A stretch of DNA of 64,000 nt, taken from Pseudonocardia thermophila (GTDB lineage Bacteria; Actinomycetota; Actinomycetes; Mycobacteriales; Pseudonocardiaceae). Every line of letters starts with the position of its first letter. Position 1 is the first letter of the stretch. The DNA is taken from NCBI RefSeq assembly GCF_900142365.1, contig NZ_FRAP01000022.1:62001-126000 (forward strand), given 5' to 3'. The notes under the pieces were generated by a model. The model made no database searches and was not told where the DNA came from. It saw nothing but the letters and a program-made list of their open reading frames with translations. Shown in pieces: positions 50,796 through 59,374 of the stretch. Both the position numbers and the translations under genes were made by a program.

Positions 50796-51751
50796 GCGTA
50801 GTGCACCCGCCTCTCCACGTACCGCAGCTGCACGATGGTGAGGACGACCAGCAGCACGAACAGCACCACGGCGACGGTCGCGGAGTAGCCCGCCCGGTTG
50901 AACTGGCCGAACGCCTGCAGGTAGACCTCGTAGATCAGGGTGGTGGTGCCGTTCCCCAGCGGGGTCATGATCTGGATGATGTCGAAGGCCTGCAGCGAGG
51001 CGAGCACGCTCGTGATCAGCAGGAAGAACGTGATCGGGGAGAGCAGCGGCCACACCACCGACCAGAACGTGCGCCAGCTCGACGCCCCGTCGAGCGCGGC
51101 GGCCTCCAGCAGGTCCCGGGGGATCGCCTGCAGCCCCGCGAGGTAGATCACGGCGGCGTAGCCCATGTTCTTCCAGACGTAGACGATGATCACCATCGCG
51201 AGGGTGAGGTTCGGGTCGCGGAACCACTCCGGCCCCGGGAGCCCGATCGCCCGCAGGATCACCCCGAGGATCCCGATGGCCGGGTCGAAGATGAACAGCC
51301 ACACGAGCCCGACGCCGACGCCGGAGAGCACGTAGGGCGCGAACACCGCCGCCCTGGCCAGCCCGACGCCGCGGACCGGCCGGTTGAGCGCGAGCGCGAT
51401 GATCAGCCCGAGGACCATCGACCCACCGACCGTCGCCACCGTGAAGATCGCGGTGACGCGCAGGATGTCCAGCGTGTTCGGCGAGGTGAAGAACTCGACG
51501 TAGTTGCCGATGCCGACCCAGGTGGCGCTGGCCGACCCGAGCGTCCAGTTGAGCATCGAGTACTGGATGTTCTGCAGCACGGGCCGGTAGCTGAAGATCA
51601 GGATCAGCAGGATGTTCGGCCCGGCGAGCGCCAGGAAGACCCAGAAGTCGTGGCGTTCGCGGGGCCCGAACCGACGTCGTCTCGGCTGCGCTTCCGTAGC
51701 GGGGACCTCACCCATCGGTGCGTGGCCCGGCCGCGCCGCGGACACCGACAA
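50792..51751 (-). CDS. ABC sugar transporter permease (MalF type)
   Basis: A 319-residue permease with six or seven helices and the EAA loop LLEAAALDGASSWRTFWSVVWP. TTG was chosen as start because AGGAGG lies 7 nt before it. No ATP-binding subunit is encoded in the operon, so a shared MsiK-like ATPase elsewhere in the genome probably energises this importer. The upstream gap of about 220 nt carries a GGTGATCAACAGG element (51823-51837) and two CGCAACA or GTTGCG-type sequences that might be LacI-family sites. Confidence 0.9.
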   Translation of the reverse strand: MSVSAARPGHAPMGEVPATEAQPRRRRFGPRERHDFWVFLALAGPNILLILIFSYRPVLQNIQYSMLNWTLGSASATWVGIGNYVEFFTSPNTLDILRVTAIFTVATVGGSMVLGLIIALALNRPVRGVGLARAAVFAPYVLSGVGVGLVWLFIFDPAIGILGVILRAIGLPGPEWFRDPNLTLAMVIIVYVWKNMGYAAVIYLAGLQAIPRDLLEAAALDGASSWRTFWSVVWPLLSPITFFLLITSVLASLQAFDIIQIMTPLGNGTTTLIYEVYLQAFGQFNRAGYSATVAVVLFVLLVVLTIVQLRYVERRVHYA

Positions 51752-51822
51752 CGGCTGACCTCCTCATGATCGACCGCCGGTCACCGGCGCCTCGCGAATC
51801 TGGCAACCGCGCGTGATCGGCC

Positions 51823-51837
51823 GGTGATCAACAGGCG
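51823..51837. repeat. GGTGATCAACAGG motif upstream of ABC operon
   Basis: GGTGATCAACAGGCG at 51823-51837 resembles motifs at 83-97, 6976-6990 and 11509-11524, and the inverse at 25283-25296. It lies about 70 nt upstream of the permease start. It is an intergenic motif of unknown role. Confidence 0.45.
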
Positions 51838-51972
51838 GAAGCTACACCAACAACGCAAGTACATGGGGTGTCGCAACAGACGCGTTATCCCGGGTGACCC
51901 CTTTGGTGGAGTCGCCGGTCCGGTAGGTACCCCGCCGAACGGCCGGTGCTGGATGCGCCCGATCATGGGCAG

Positions 51973-53552
51973 ATGGAGGCGATGGTTCTCGTCGTCGGGC
52001 TGATGCTCGGCGCGGTGGTGCTCGTGGGCATCGGGGACCGGCTGCGGCTGCCGTGGCCCGCGCTCATGGTCCTGCTCGGCGCGGCGGTGGCGGTGATCCC
52101 AGGTCTGCCCGACGGCGTGGACCTCGATCCCGAGCTGATCCTGCCCCTGTTCCTGCCGCCGCTGCTCTACGCGACGGCGCAGCGCACGTCGTGGGCGATG
52201 TTCCGGGCCCGCTGGCGGACGATCGTGCTGCTGGCCGTCGCGCTGGTGGTGGCCACGATCGCGGCGGTGGCGGGCGCGGCGTGGCTGCTCGTGCCCGGCA
52301 TCGGGCTGACCGCTGCGGTGGCGCTCGGCGCGATGGTCGCGCCGCCGGACCCGGTCGCGGTCGAGGCGGTCGCCGGGCGCGTGCGGATCCCGCGGCGGCT
52401 GCTGTCGGTGTTGCAGGCCGAGGGCCTGTTCAACGACGCGACGGCGCTGGTCGTCTTCCAGGCCGCCGTGCTCGCCACCGTGGAGCGGCACACGCTCGTC
52501 GGGGGCGAGCTGATCCTGTCGTTCGTGGCAGGCGCGCTCGGCGCGATCGTCCTCGGGATCGTGGTGGCCTGCTCGCCCGCCGGCTGATGGACCGGGTCGA
52601 CGACACCGTCGGGCGCAGCGCGCTCACCCTCGTCCTGCCCTTCGCGGTGTACGTCGCGGCCGAGGAGGTGCACGCCTCGGGCGTCGTCGCCGTGGTCGTG
52701 CTCGCGCTTCAGCTGCGCTCCTCCGTCGGCCCCGACGAGTCGGCCGAGCGCCTGGTGCAGCGGTCGTTCTGGAGCGTCGTGGAGCTGCTCGTCACCGGGA
52801 TCGCGTTCGGACTGATCGGGCTGGAGCTGCGCGGGGTCGTCGACGCCGCGGGCGAGCGGCTCGGCGAGATGCTGCTGCACGCGCTCGTGGTGGTCGCCGT
52901 GGTGTTCGCGGTGCGGGCCGTGTGGATGGCCGGCGCGCTGGTGGCGATCCGCTCGCGGCCGATCGACGCGACCGGCGCTCCGCGCACCGGCCGCGAGGCC
53001 GTCGTGCTGACCTGGTGCGGGATGCGCGGGCTCGCGACCCTCGCACTGGCCCTGTCGATCCCGCACGCGCTGGCCGACGGCAGCGAGTTCCCCGCCCGCG
53101 TCGAGATCGTCCTGATCGCCTGCACCGTGCTCGTCGCGACGCTGCTCGTGCCCGGGTTCACCCTGCCCGTGCTGGTCAAGGCGCTCGGGATCGCGGGCGA
53201 CGCCGACGCCGAGGAGCAGGCCGAGCGGGAGATCACCCGGCGGGCCCGGGAGGCGGCGCTGCGCACGCTGGCCGAGTTCCGCGCCGAGGCACCGCCCGAG
53301 CTGGCGGAGGCTCTGGACAACCGGTTCGCCCGCTTCGGCGGGTTGCTGCGCGGGGACCCGGAGACCGAGGAGGACCGGGCCCGGCTCGCCACCGTCAAGA
53401 AGGCGCGGGACCTGCTCACGCGGGTGCAGGCCGAGGCGCTGGCCGCTGCCCGGGCCGAGGTGCTCGCCGCCCGGCGGGAGCCCGGCACCGACCCAGAGGC
53501 CGCCGACCGCGTGCTCCACCGGCTGGACCTGCGGTCCGTGCTGCTGGACTGA
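51973..53552 (+). pseudogene. Na+/H+ antiporter (CPA1/NhaP type), frameshifted
   Basis: Two frames together make a complete CPA1-family antiporter. The first (to 52587) covers helices 1-6, including LPPLLYATAQRTS and GAMVAPPDPVAVEAV (the ion-binding Asp). It stops at VVACSPAG. The rest continues one base earlier in frame from LARRLMDRVDDT to the end at 53552, with VVLTWCGMRGLATLALAL and a long cytoplasmic tail. The change is at about 52568-52573 (GCCTGCTCG), where one G fewer than expected (TGGCTC) would cause it. A sequencing error, a real mutation or a -1 programmed shift cannot be told apart. Confidence 0.8.
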
Positions 53553-53596
53553 CAGCGCTGCTGGATCCACAGTGCTGCTGGATCCACAGTGCTGCT
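53540..53596. repeat. 17-bp tandem repeat before the sensor kinase gene
   Basis: GCTGCTGGATCCACAGT is repeated perfectly at 53557-53573 and 53574-53590. It is preceded by a degenerate unit at 53540-53556 that overlaps the antiporter stop codon, and followed by a partial unit. The unit length is not a multiple of three. Confidence 0.8.
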
Positions 53597-53664
53597 TGCT
53601 TGCATGCGGAACCGCCGGCCTGTTCTGCGTTGACCACTCCAGCTCGGCGTTCCAGGCTGGCGCC

Positions 53665-54759
53665 GTGAGACGACCCCTCGCCGCGCTGACCCTCGCGGCG
53701 TTCCTGACGTACGCCTTCGAGGCCACCGCGGGTCCCGACGCCCTGTACGCGACCGGCGTCGGCCTGCTGTACACGGTCGTGGCCATCGCCGGCTACCTGT
53801 GGCTCGACACGAACCGGCACCGGCGGGTGTGGGCGATCGCGTTCGTGGTGTGGCAGCTCGCGATCTCCTACGCCGCGTTCGGCCTCGAACCCGGCACCGG
53901 CTCGACGCTGCTGATCTGCGTGCTGGTGGCGCAGACCGTGCAGCTGCTGGGGGTCGTGCCCGCGGTGGTGATCGTGCTGATCGCCCCGCTCATGCACATC
54001 GGGATGGACCTGGGCGCCGGGTTGCGCGCCGCGGCGGGCACCGTCCTCGCCGGCGCGTTCACGCTCGTGATCGTCCTGCTCTACCAGCGGGAACAGCAGG
54101 CGCGCACGGAGCTGGCTGAGGCCCATCGGCAGTTGCGCGGCTACGCCCGCCAGGCTGAGGAGCTCGCGACCACGCGCGAGCGCAACCGGGTCGCCCGCGA
54201 CATCCACGACGGGCTCGGCCACCACCTCACGGTGGTCCAGATGCAGGTGCAGGCCGCGCGCGCCGTGCTCTCGGCCGACCCGGCCCGCGCCGACGCCGTG
54301 CTGGCCAAGGCCCAGCAGCAGACCGGGGAGGCGCTGGGCGAGGTGCGTCGGTCGATCGCCGCGCTGCGCGAGCCGCGGGAGCGGGCGCCTCTGCCCGAGG
54401 CCGTGGTGGAACTGGTCGCCGAGGCGTCCGCGGCCGGGATCACGACCGGACTGGAGCTGGCCGGCACCGTCCGCGAGCTCGCCCCCGAGCGCAGCGAGGC
54501 GCTCTACCGGGCCGTCCAGGAGGGGCTCACGAACGTGCGCAAGCACTCCGGTGCCGACGCGGCCAGCGTCCGGCTGGACTTCACCGCACCCGGCACCGTG
54601 ACCGTCGAGGTGCACGACGAGGGCCGCGGCACTGTCGGCGGCGAACCCGGCTACGGGCTCGTCGGGCTGCGGGAGCGGGCCGAGGCGCTGGGCGGCACGC
54701 TCGAGCACCGCTCGGAACCCGGATCCGGCACGACGCTGCGCATGGCGGTGCCCGGATGA
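53665..54759 (+). CDS. Sensor histidine kinase (NarL/DesK-type, HisKA_3)
   Basis: A 364-residue kinase with four to five N-terminal transmembrane helices and no obvious extracellular domain. The HisKA_3 phospho-acceptor is ERNRVARDIHDGLGHHL. The ATPase domain has VRKHSGADAA-type N-box and YGLVGLRERAEALGG. TTGACC (about 53629), 17 nt, CAGGCT and 6 nt precede the GTG, a leaderless arrangement. The signal is unknown. Confidence 0.9.
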   Translation: MRRPLAALTLAAFLTYAFEATAGPDALYATGVGLLYTVVAIAGYLWLDTNRHRRVWAIAFVVWQLAISYAAFGLEPGTGSTLLICVLVAQTVQLLGVVPAVVIVLIAPLMHIGMDLGAGLRAAAGTVLAGAFTLVIVLLYQREQQARTELAEAHRQLRGYARQAEELATTRERNRVARDIHDGLGHHLTVVQMQVQAARAVLSADPARADAVLAKAQQQTGEALGEVRRSIAALREPRERAPLPEAVVELVAEASAAGITTGLELAGTVRELAPERSEALYRAVQEGLTNVRKHSGADAASVRLDFTAPGTVTVEVHDEGRGTVGGEPGYGLVGLRERAEALGGTLEHRSEPGSGTTLRMAVPG

Positions 54760-55412
54760 GTGTGCGCGTCCTGCTCGTCGACGACCAGGCGCTCTTCCGC
54801 GAGGCGCTGTCCGTGCTGCTCGACGTCGCCGAGGGCGTCGAGGTGGTCGGCGAGGCCGGCAACGGCGCCGAGGCGCTCGAGCGGGCCGCCGAGCTGCGGC
54901 CGGACGTGGTGCTGATGGACCTGCGCATGCCCGTGCTCGACGGCATCGCAGCGACCCGCAGGATGCGCGCCGAGCAGCCGGATGTGCGGGTGCTGGCGCT
55001 GACCACGTTCGACGACGACGCCGAGGTGTTCGCCGCCCTGCGCGCCGGCGCCGTCGGTTACCTGCTGAAGGACGTCAGCTCGGCGCGGCTGGTCGAGGCG
55101 GTGCAGGCGGCCGCTCGCGGCGAGTCGGTGCTGCAGCCGTCGGTCGCGGCGAAGGTCGTCGCCCGCATCGCGGGCCTGCCCGACGACCCGGACGCGGCAC
55201 CCCGGCCGCAGCCGCTGGTCACCCCACTGTCGGAGCGCGAGCTGGAGGTGGTGCGGCTGCTCGCGCAGGGACGCAGCAACCGGGAGATCGCCGCCCAGCT
55301 GTTCCTCGCCGAAGGGACGGTGAAGAACCACGTGACGAACGTGCTGACGAAGCTGGGCGCCCGCGACCGCACCCAGGCGGCGCTGCGCGCACGGGAACTG
55401 GGGTTGGTGTGA
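54756..55412 (+). CDS. LuxR/NarL-type response regulator
   Basis: A 218-residue response regulator. The receiver domain carries the DD pair in LLVDDQALF, the phospho-acceptor Asp in DVVLMDLRMPVLDG, and the conserved Lys in GYLLKDVSSA. The C-terminal LuxR helix-turn-helix is TPLSERELEVVRLLAQGRSNREIA. It overlaps the kinase gene (ATGA) and the next gene (GTGA), so the kinase, regulator and lactonase form one operon. Confidence 0.93.
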   Translation: MSVRVLLVDDQALFREALSVLLDVAEGVEVVGEAGNGAEALERAAELRPDVVLMDLRMPVLDGIAATRRMRAEQPDVRVLALTTFDDDAEVFAALRAGAVGYLLKDVSSARLVEAVQAAARGESVLQPSVAAKVVARIAGLPDDPDAAPRPQPLVTPLSERELEVVRLLAQGRSNREIAAQLFLAEGTVKNHVTNVLTKLGARDRTQAALRARELGLV

Positions 55413-56371
55413 CCACTGTGGTGAGCACCGTCCTGCTCGGCACCTACGCCGACGCGGTGTTCGAGACCAGGTTCACCGGCACCCGGCTCGACGCCGTCCG
55501 GCAGGTGATCACCGCACCGGCGCCGTCGTTCGTCGCCGCCCACCCGGCCACCGGGGTGCGCTACGCCGTCGCGGAGGTCGAGCACGGCGCGGTGTCGGCG
55601 TTCGCACCGACCGGCGAGCTGCTCGCCACGCTCCCCTCCGCTGGCTCGTACCCGTGCCACGCCCTGGTCGCCGGCGCGCATCTGTGGGTCGCGAACTACG
55701 GCGACGGCACCGCCGCGGTGGTCCCGCTCGGCCCCGACGGCCGCTTCGCCGGATCGCCGCGGCGGCTGCCGGGCGCCGGATCGGGGCCCGACGCGGACCG
55801 GCAGGAGGGCCCGCACGCGCACAGCACCACCGCCGTCGACACCGAGCTGTGGGTGGCGGACCTGGGTGCGGACCTGCTGCGCCGGTTCCGGGACGAGGCC
55901 GGGGAGCGGGAGGCCGAGCCGGTCCGGATGCCCGCGGGATCCGGGCCCCGGCACCTGGCCGTGCTCGCCGACGGCACCGTGGCGGTGTCGACCGAGCTGG
56001 ACGACGGCCTCGTCCTCGTCCGCGACGGCACGGTGGTGGTCCGGGTCCCGGCGACGGGAACGCCGCCGCCCCCGGGCGGCCGCAACCAGCCGTCGCACGT
56101 CGCGGTGGTGGGGGAGCTGCTGGTCGTCGCGGTGCGCGGGGCCGACGTCCTCTCGGTGTTCCGCGTCGGCGCCGACGGACCGGTGCACCTCGCCGACTCC
56201 CCGGTCGGCGGCGCGTGGCCGCGGCACTTCGCCGCCGTCGGCGATCACGTGCTCGTGGCGTGCGAGCACTCCGACGAGGTCACCGCCCTGGCCCTGGACC
56301 AGGCCACCGGCCGGGCGAAGCTGATCGGGTCGACCCCGGTCCCGGCCCCGTCCTGCGTGCTGCCGCTGTAG
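55409..56371 (+). CDS. Lactonase-family beta-propeller (YbhE/Pgl-like)
   Basis: A 320-residue seven-bladed propeller of the 6-phosphogluconolactonase-like family. LLGTYADAVFETRF, PSFVAAHPATGVRYAVAE, LWVANYGDGTAAV and SGPRHLAV are repeat signatures. It may hydrolyse a sugar lactone in the oxidative pentose phosphate route, or another lactone. It lacks a signal peptide. Coupling to a two-component system suggests condition-dependent expression. Confidence 0.85.
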   Translation: MTTVVSTVLLGTYADAVFETRFTGTRLDAVRQVITAPAPSFVAAHPATGVRYAVAEVEHGAVSAFAPTGELLATLPSAGSYPCHALVAGAHLWVANYGDGTAAVVPLGPDGRFAGSPRRLPGAGSGPDADRQEGPHAHSTTAVDTELWVADLGADLLRRFRDEAGEREAEPVRMPAGSGPRHLAVLADGTVAVSTELDDGLVLVRDGTVVVRVPATGTPPPPGGRNQPSHVAVVGELLVVAVRGADVLSVFRVGADGPVHLADSPVGGAWPRHFAAVGDHVLVACEHSDEVTALALDQATGRAKLIGSTPVPAPSCVLPL

Positions 56372-56395
56372 TGGGGACGCTCCTAGGATCATCGG

Positions 56396-57328
56396 ATGTT
56401 GCTGCGCCGCCTGGAGTACCTCGCCGCGCTGGCGCGGGAACGCCACTTCGGCCGCGCCGCCGCGGCCTGCCACGTCTCCCAGCCCGCGCTGTCGGAGGGG
56501 ATCCGCAGGCTGGAGGCCGAGCTGGGCGTGCAGATCGTGCGCCGGGGCCGCAGCTTCGAGGGGTTCACGCCGGAGGGGGAGCGGGCGGTCGCGTGGGCGC
56601 AGCGGATCGTCTCCGACGCGGGTGCGCTGCGCGCGGACCTGCGCAGCATGCGCGGGGGCCTCACGGGCACCCTGCGCATCGGGGCGATCCCGACCGCGCT
56701 GACGGTGACCTCGCTGCTCACCGCGCCGTTCTGCGATCGCCACCCCCAGGTGACGGTGTCGATCGAGTCGTTGTCCAGCCGGGAGATCGTGCACGGGCTC
56801 GCCGAGTTCGAGCTCGACGTCGGCATGACCTACGTCGACGGGGAGCCGCTGGGGGCGGTCCGCACGATCCCGCTGTACGGGGAGCGCTACCTGCTGCTCA
56901 CCCCGGCCGACGGCCCGTTCGCGGACCGGTCCGAGATCGGCTGGGCCGAGCTGGTGGACCTCCCGATGTGCCTGCTGTCGCCGGTGATGCAGAACCGCCG
57001 GATCATCGACCGCAACTGCACGGAGGCCGGTGTGACCGTTCTGCCGCAGGTGGAGGCGGACACGATCTCGGTGCTCTACGCCCACGTCGCCACGCGCCGC
57101 TGGTCGACCGTGATCGCGCACACCTGGCTGCACATGTTCGGGGTGCCGGAGGGCCTGCGGGTGATCCCGATGGTGGCGCCGCGGCGGCTGCACCGGGTGG
57201 GTCTGGTGCTCACCGAACGGGAACCGGAGCCCATGCTCGCGCGCGCTCTCGTGGACGTCGCGCGGCGGCTCGATCTCCGCACCCAGCTGGACGCGCTGGT
57301 CGCGCGTTACGTAGGCGAACCTTCATAG
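56396..57328 (+). CDS. LysR-family transcription factor, likely formate dehydrogenase regulator
   Basis: A 310-residue LysR regulator. The winged helix-turn-helix spans residues 3-62 (AALARERHFGRAAAACHVSQPALSEGIRRL), with the effector domain at about 90-300. The ATG lies 6 nt after TAGGAT (leaderless). It directly precedes fdsG, and LysR genes next to fds operons commonly regulate them. A near-palindrome ATAGGCG-A-CGCTTAT at its 3' end (57327-57341) could be its binding site. Confidence 0.9.
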   Translation: MLLRRLEYLAALARERHFGRAAAACHVSQPALSEGIRRLEAELGVQIVRRGRSFEGFTPEGERAVAWAQRIVSDAGALRADLRSMRGGLTGTLRIGAIPTALTVTSLLTAPFCDRHPQVTVSIESLSSREIVHGLAEFELDVGMTYVDGEPLGAVRTIPLYGERYLLLTPADGPFADRSEIGWAELVDLPMCLLSPVMQNRRIIDRNCTEAGVTVLPQVEADTISVLYAHVATRRWSTVIAHTWLHMFGVPEGLRVIPMVAPRRLHRVGLVLTEREPEPMLARALVDVARRLDLRTQLDALVARYVGEPS

Positions 57329-57395
57329 GCGACGCTTATCGAACCATCGGCACCCGCGCTTTGACCTGCGCAGTTCCGCTTGGGACAGTGGAGCA
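57327..57395 (+). promoter_or_regulatory. fds promoter and putative LysR-binding dyad
   Basis: ATAGGCGACGCTTAT (57327-57341) is an imperfect dyad fitting the T-N11-A rule. TTGACC (57361-57366), 17 nt and GACAGT (57384-57389) form a promoter, and the ATG follows after 6 nt. The dyad is about 20 nt upstream of the -35 box, where LysR activators usually bind. Confidence 0.55.
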
Positions 57396-57875
57396 ATGAC
57401 GAGCGTGACGCCTCCTCGCACCGCTGCGGAGGAGTGCGCCCGGGCGGCGCTGGCGGAGCACGGATCGGAACGTGGGCCGCTGCTGCCGGTCCTGCACGCG
57501 GTGCAGGAGAAGCTGGGCTGCATCCCCCGCGACGTGATCCCGGTGATCGCCGACGGGCTGAACCTGTCGATCGCGGAGGTGCACGGCGTCGTCACCTTCT
57601 ACAAGGACTTCCGCTCCACGCCGCCCGGCCGCACCACGGTCCGCATCTGCCGCGCGGAGGCCTGCCAGGCCCGCGGCGCGAACGCGCTCGTCGAGCACGC
57701 CAAGCGGCAGCTGGGTGTCGAGTTCGGTGAGACCACCCCGGACGGCGCGGTGACCCTCGACGAGGTGTTCTGCCTGGGCAACTGCGCGCTCGGCCCCGCA
57801 GTGCAGGTGGGCGAGCGGTTGCACGGCCGGGTCAGCCCGCCACGCTTCGACGCGCTGCTGGGGGAGCTGCGATGA
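57396..57875 (+). CDS. fdsG: NAD-dependent formate dehydrogenase gamma subunit (FdsG)
   Basis: A 159-residue NuoE-like subunit with one [2Fe-2S] cluster. The ligands are in VRICRAEACQARG and VFCLGNCALGP. Together with FdsB it forms the NADH-generating arm of the soluble molybdenum formate dehydrogenase. The stop overlaps the next start (ATGA). Confidence 0.93.
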   Translation: MTSVTPPRTAAEECARAALAEHGSERGPLLPVLHAVQEKLGCIPRDVIPVIADGLNLSIAEVHGVVTFYKDFRSTPPGRTTVRICRAEACQARGANALVEHAKRQLGVEFGETTPDGAVTLDEVFCLGNCALGPAVQVGERLHGRVSPPRFDALLGELR

Positions 57876-59374
57876 CCCGCGTGTTCGTGCCCCGCGACTC
57901 GGCGGCTCGCTCGGTCGGCGCCGACGAGGTGGCTGCGCTGCTGGAGCGCGCGGGCGGCGAGGTCGTGCGCACCGGGTCGCGCGGGATGCTGTGGCTGGAG
58001 CCGCTCGTCGAGGTCGAGACGCCGGACGGCCGCGTCGGCTACGGGCCGGTCGCCCCCGAAGACGTCGACGGGCTGGTCGCCGCCGGCCTGCTCGACGGCA
58101 CCGCGCCGGGTCTGGGCCTGGTGGAGGAGCTGGAGTGGATGCGCCGCCAGCAGCGGCTGACGTTCGCCCGGGTCGGCGTGGTCGACCCGCTCTCCCCGGA
58201 CGACCACGAGGCCCACGGCGGCAACGCCGGGCTGCGCGCCGCGCTGGCGCTGCCCCCGGCTGAGGTCGTCGGCGCCGTCACCGAGTCGGGCCTGCGCGGC
58301 CGCGGCGGCGCAGGGTTCCCGACCGGCATCAAGTGGAGGACCGTGCTCGACGCCGAGTCGGAGCTGAAGTTCGTCTGCTGCAACGCCGACGAGGGCGACT
58401 CCGGCACCTTCGCCGACCGCATGCTCATGGAGGGTGATCCGTTCACCCTCATCGAGGGCATGACGATCGCCGCGCACGCCGTCGGGGCGCGCGAGGGCTA
58501 CATCTACATCCGCTCCGAGTACCCGGACGCGATCGCGACGATGCGCGCCGCGATCGCCGCGGCCCGGGAGCGGGGCTGGCTCGGCGAGCGCGTCCTCGGC
58601 TCCGAGCTCTCCTTCGACCTGCACGTGCGCGTCGGAGCCGGTGCCTACATCTGCGGCGAGGAGACCTCGATGCTGGAGAGCCTCGAGGGCAGGCGCGGGC
58701 AGGTGCGCGCGAAGCCGCCGATCCCCGCGATCCAGGGGCTCTTCGGCCGGCCCACGGTCGTCAACAACGTGCTGTCGCTGGCCGCCGTGCCGTGGATCCT
58801 CGCGCACGGCGCGGCCGCCTACGCCGAGCTGGGGGTCGGGCGCTCCCGCGGCACGAGCGTGTTCCAGCTGGCTGGAAACGTCGCCCGCGGGGGCATCGTC
58901 GAGACCGCCTTCGGCGTCACGCTCGGCGAGCTGGTCAACGACTTCGGCGGCGGCACCGCCAGCGGCCGCCCGGTGCGCGCGGTGCAGGTCGGCGGCCCGC
59001 TGGGCGCGTACCTGCCGGTGTCCCAGTTCGACCTGCCGCTGGACTACGAGGCGTTCGCCCAGGCCGGGGCGATGGTGGGGCACGGCGGCATCGTCGTGTT
59101 CGACGACACGGTGGACATGGCCGCGATGGCTCGGTTCGCGTTCGAGTTCTGTGCGGAGGAGTCGTGCGGGAAGTGCACGCCCTGCCGCATCGGCGCCGTC
59201 CGCGGCGTCGAGACGATCGACAAGATCCGCGCCGGTCAGGACCGGGAGAAGAACCTGGTGCTGCTCGACGATCTCTGCACGCTGATGACCGACGGCTCGC
59301 TGTGCGCGATGGGCGGACTGACCCCCATGCCGGTCCGCAGCGCGGTGCAGCACTTCGCGGAGGACTTCCGATGA
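57872..59374 (+). CDS. fdsB: NAD-dependent formate dehydrogenase beta subunit (FdsB)
   Basis: A 500-residue NuoF-like diaphorase. The N-terminal 100 residues are thioredoxin-like with their cysteines lost. The FMN/NAD-binding stretch is GLRGRGGAGFPTGIKW and ICGEETSMLESLEGRRG. Four cysteines for [4Fe-4S] are in ESCGKCTPCR and DLCTLM. It passes electrons from FdsA to NAD+ through FMN. Overlaps both neighbours. Confidence 0.95.
   Translation: MTRVFVPRDSAARSVGADEVAALLERAGGEVVRTGSRGMLWLEPLVEVETPDGRVGYGPVAPEDVDGLVAAGLLDGTAPGLGLVEELEWMRRQQRLTFARVGVVDPLSPDDHEAHGGNAGLRAALALPPAEVVGAVTESGLRGRGGAGFPTGIKWRTVLDAESELKFVCCNADEGDSGTFADRMLMEGDPFTLIEGMTIAAHAVGAREGYIYIRSEYPDAIATMRAAIAAARERGWLGERVLGSELSFDLHVRVGAGAYICGEETSMLESLEGRRGQVRAKPPIPAIQGLFGRPTVVNNVLSLAAVPWILAHGAAAYAELGVGRSRGTSVFQLAGNVARGGIVETAFGVTLGELVNDFGGGTASGRPVRAVQVGGPLGAYLPVSQFDLPLDYEAFAQAGAMVGHGGIVVFDDTVDMAAMARFAFEFCAEESCGKCTPCRIGAVRGVETIDKIRAGQDREKNLVLLDDLCTLMTDGSLCAMGGLTPMPVRSAVQHFAEDFR

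Noticed and set aside
52560..52590. Programmed frameshift in the antiporter gene
   Set aside because: No clear slippery heptamer or downstream structure is seen; a simple one-base change is more likely.
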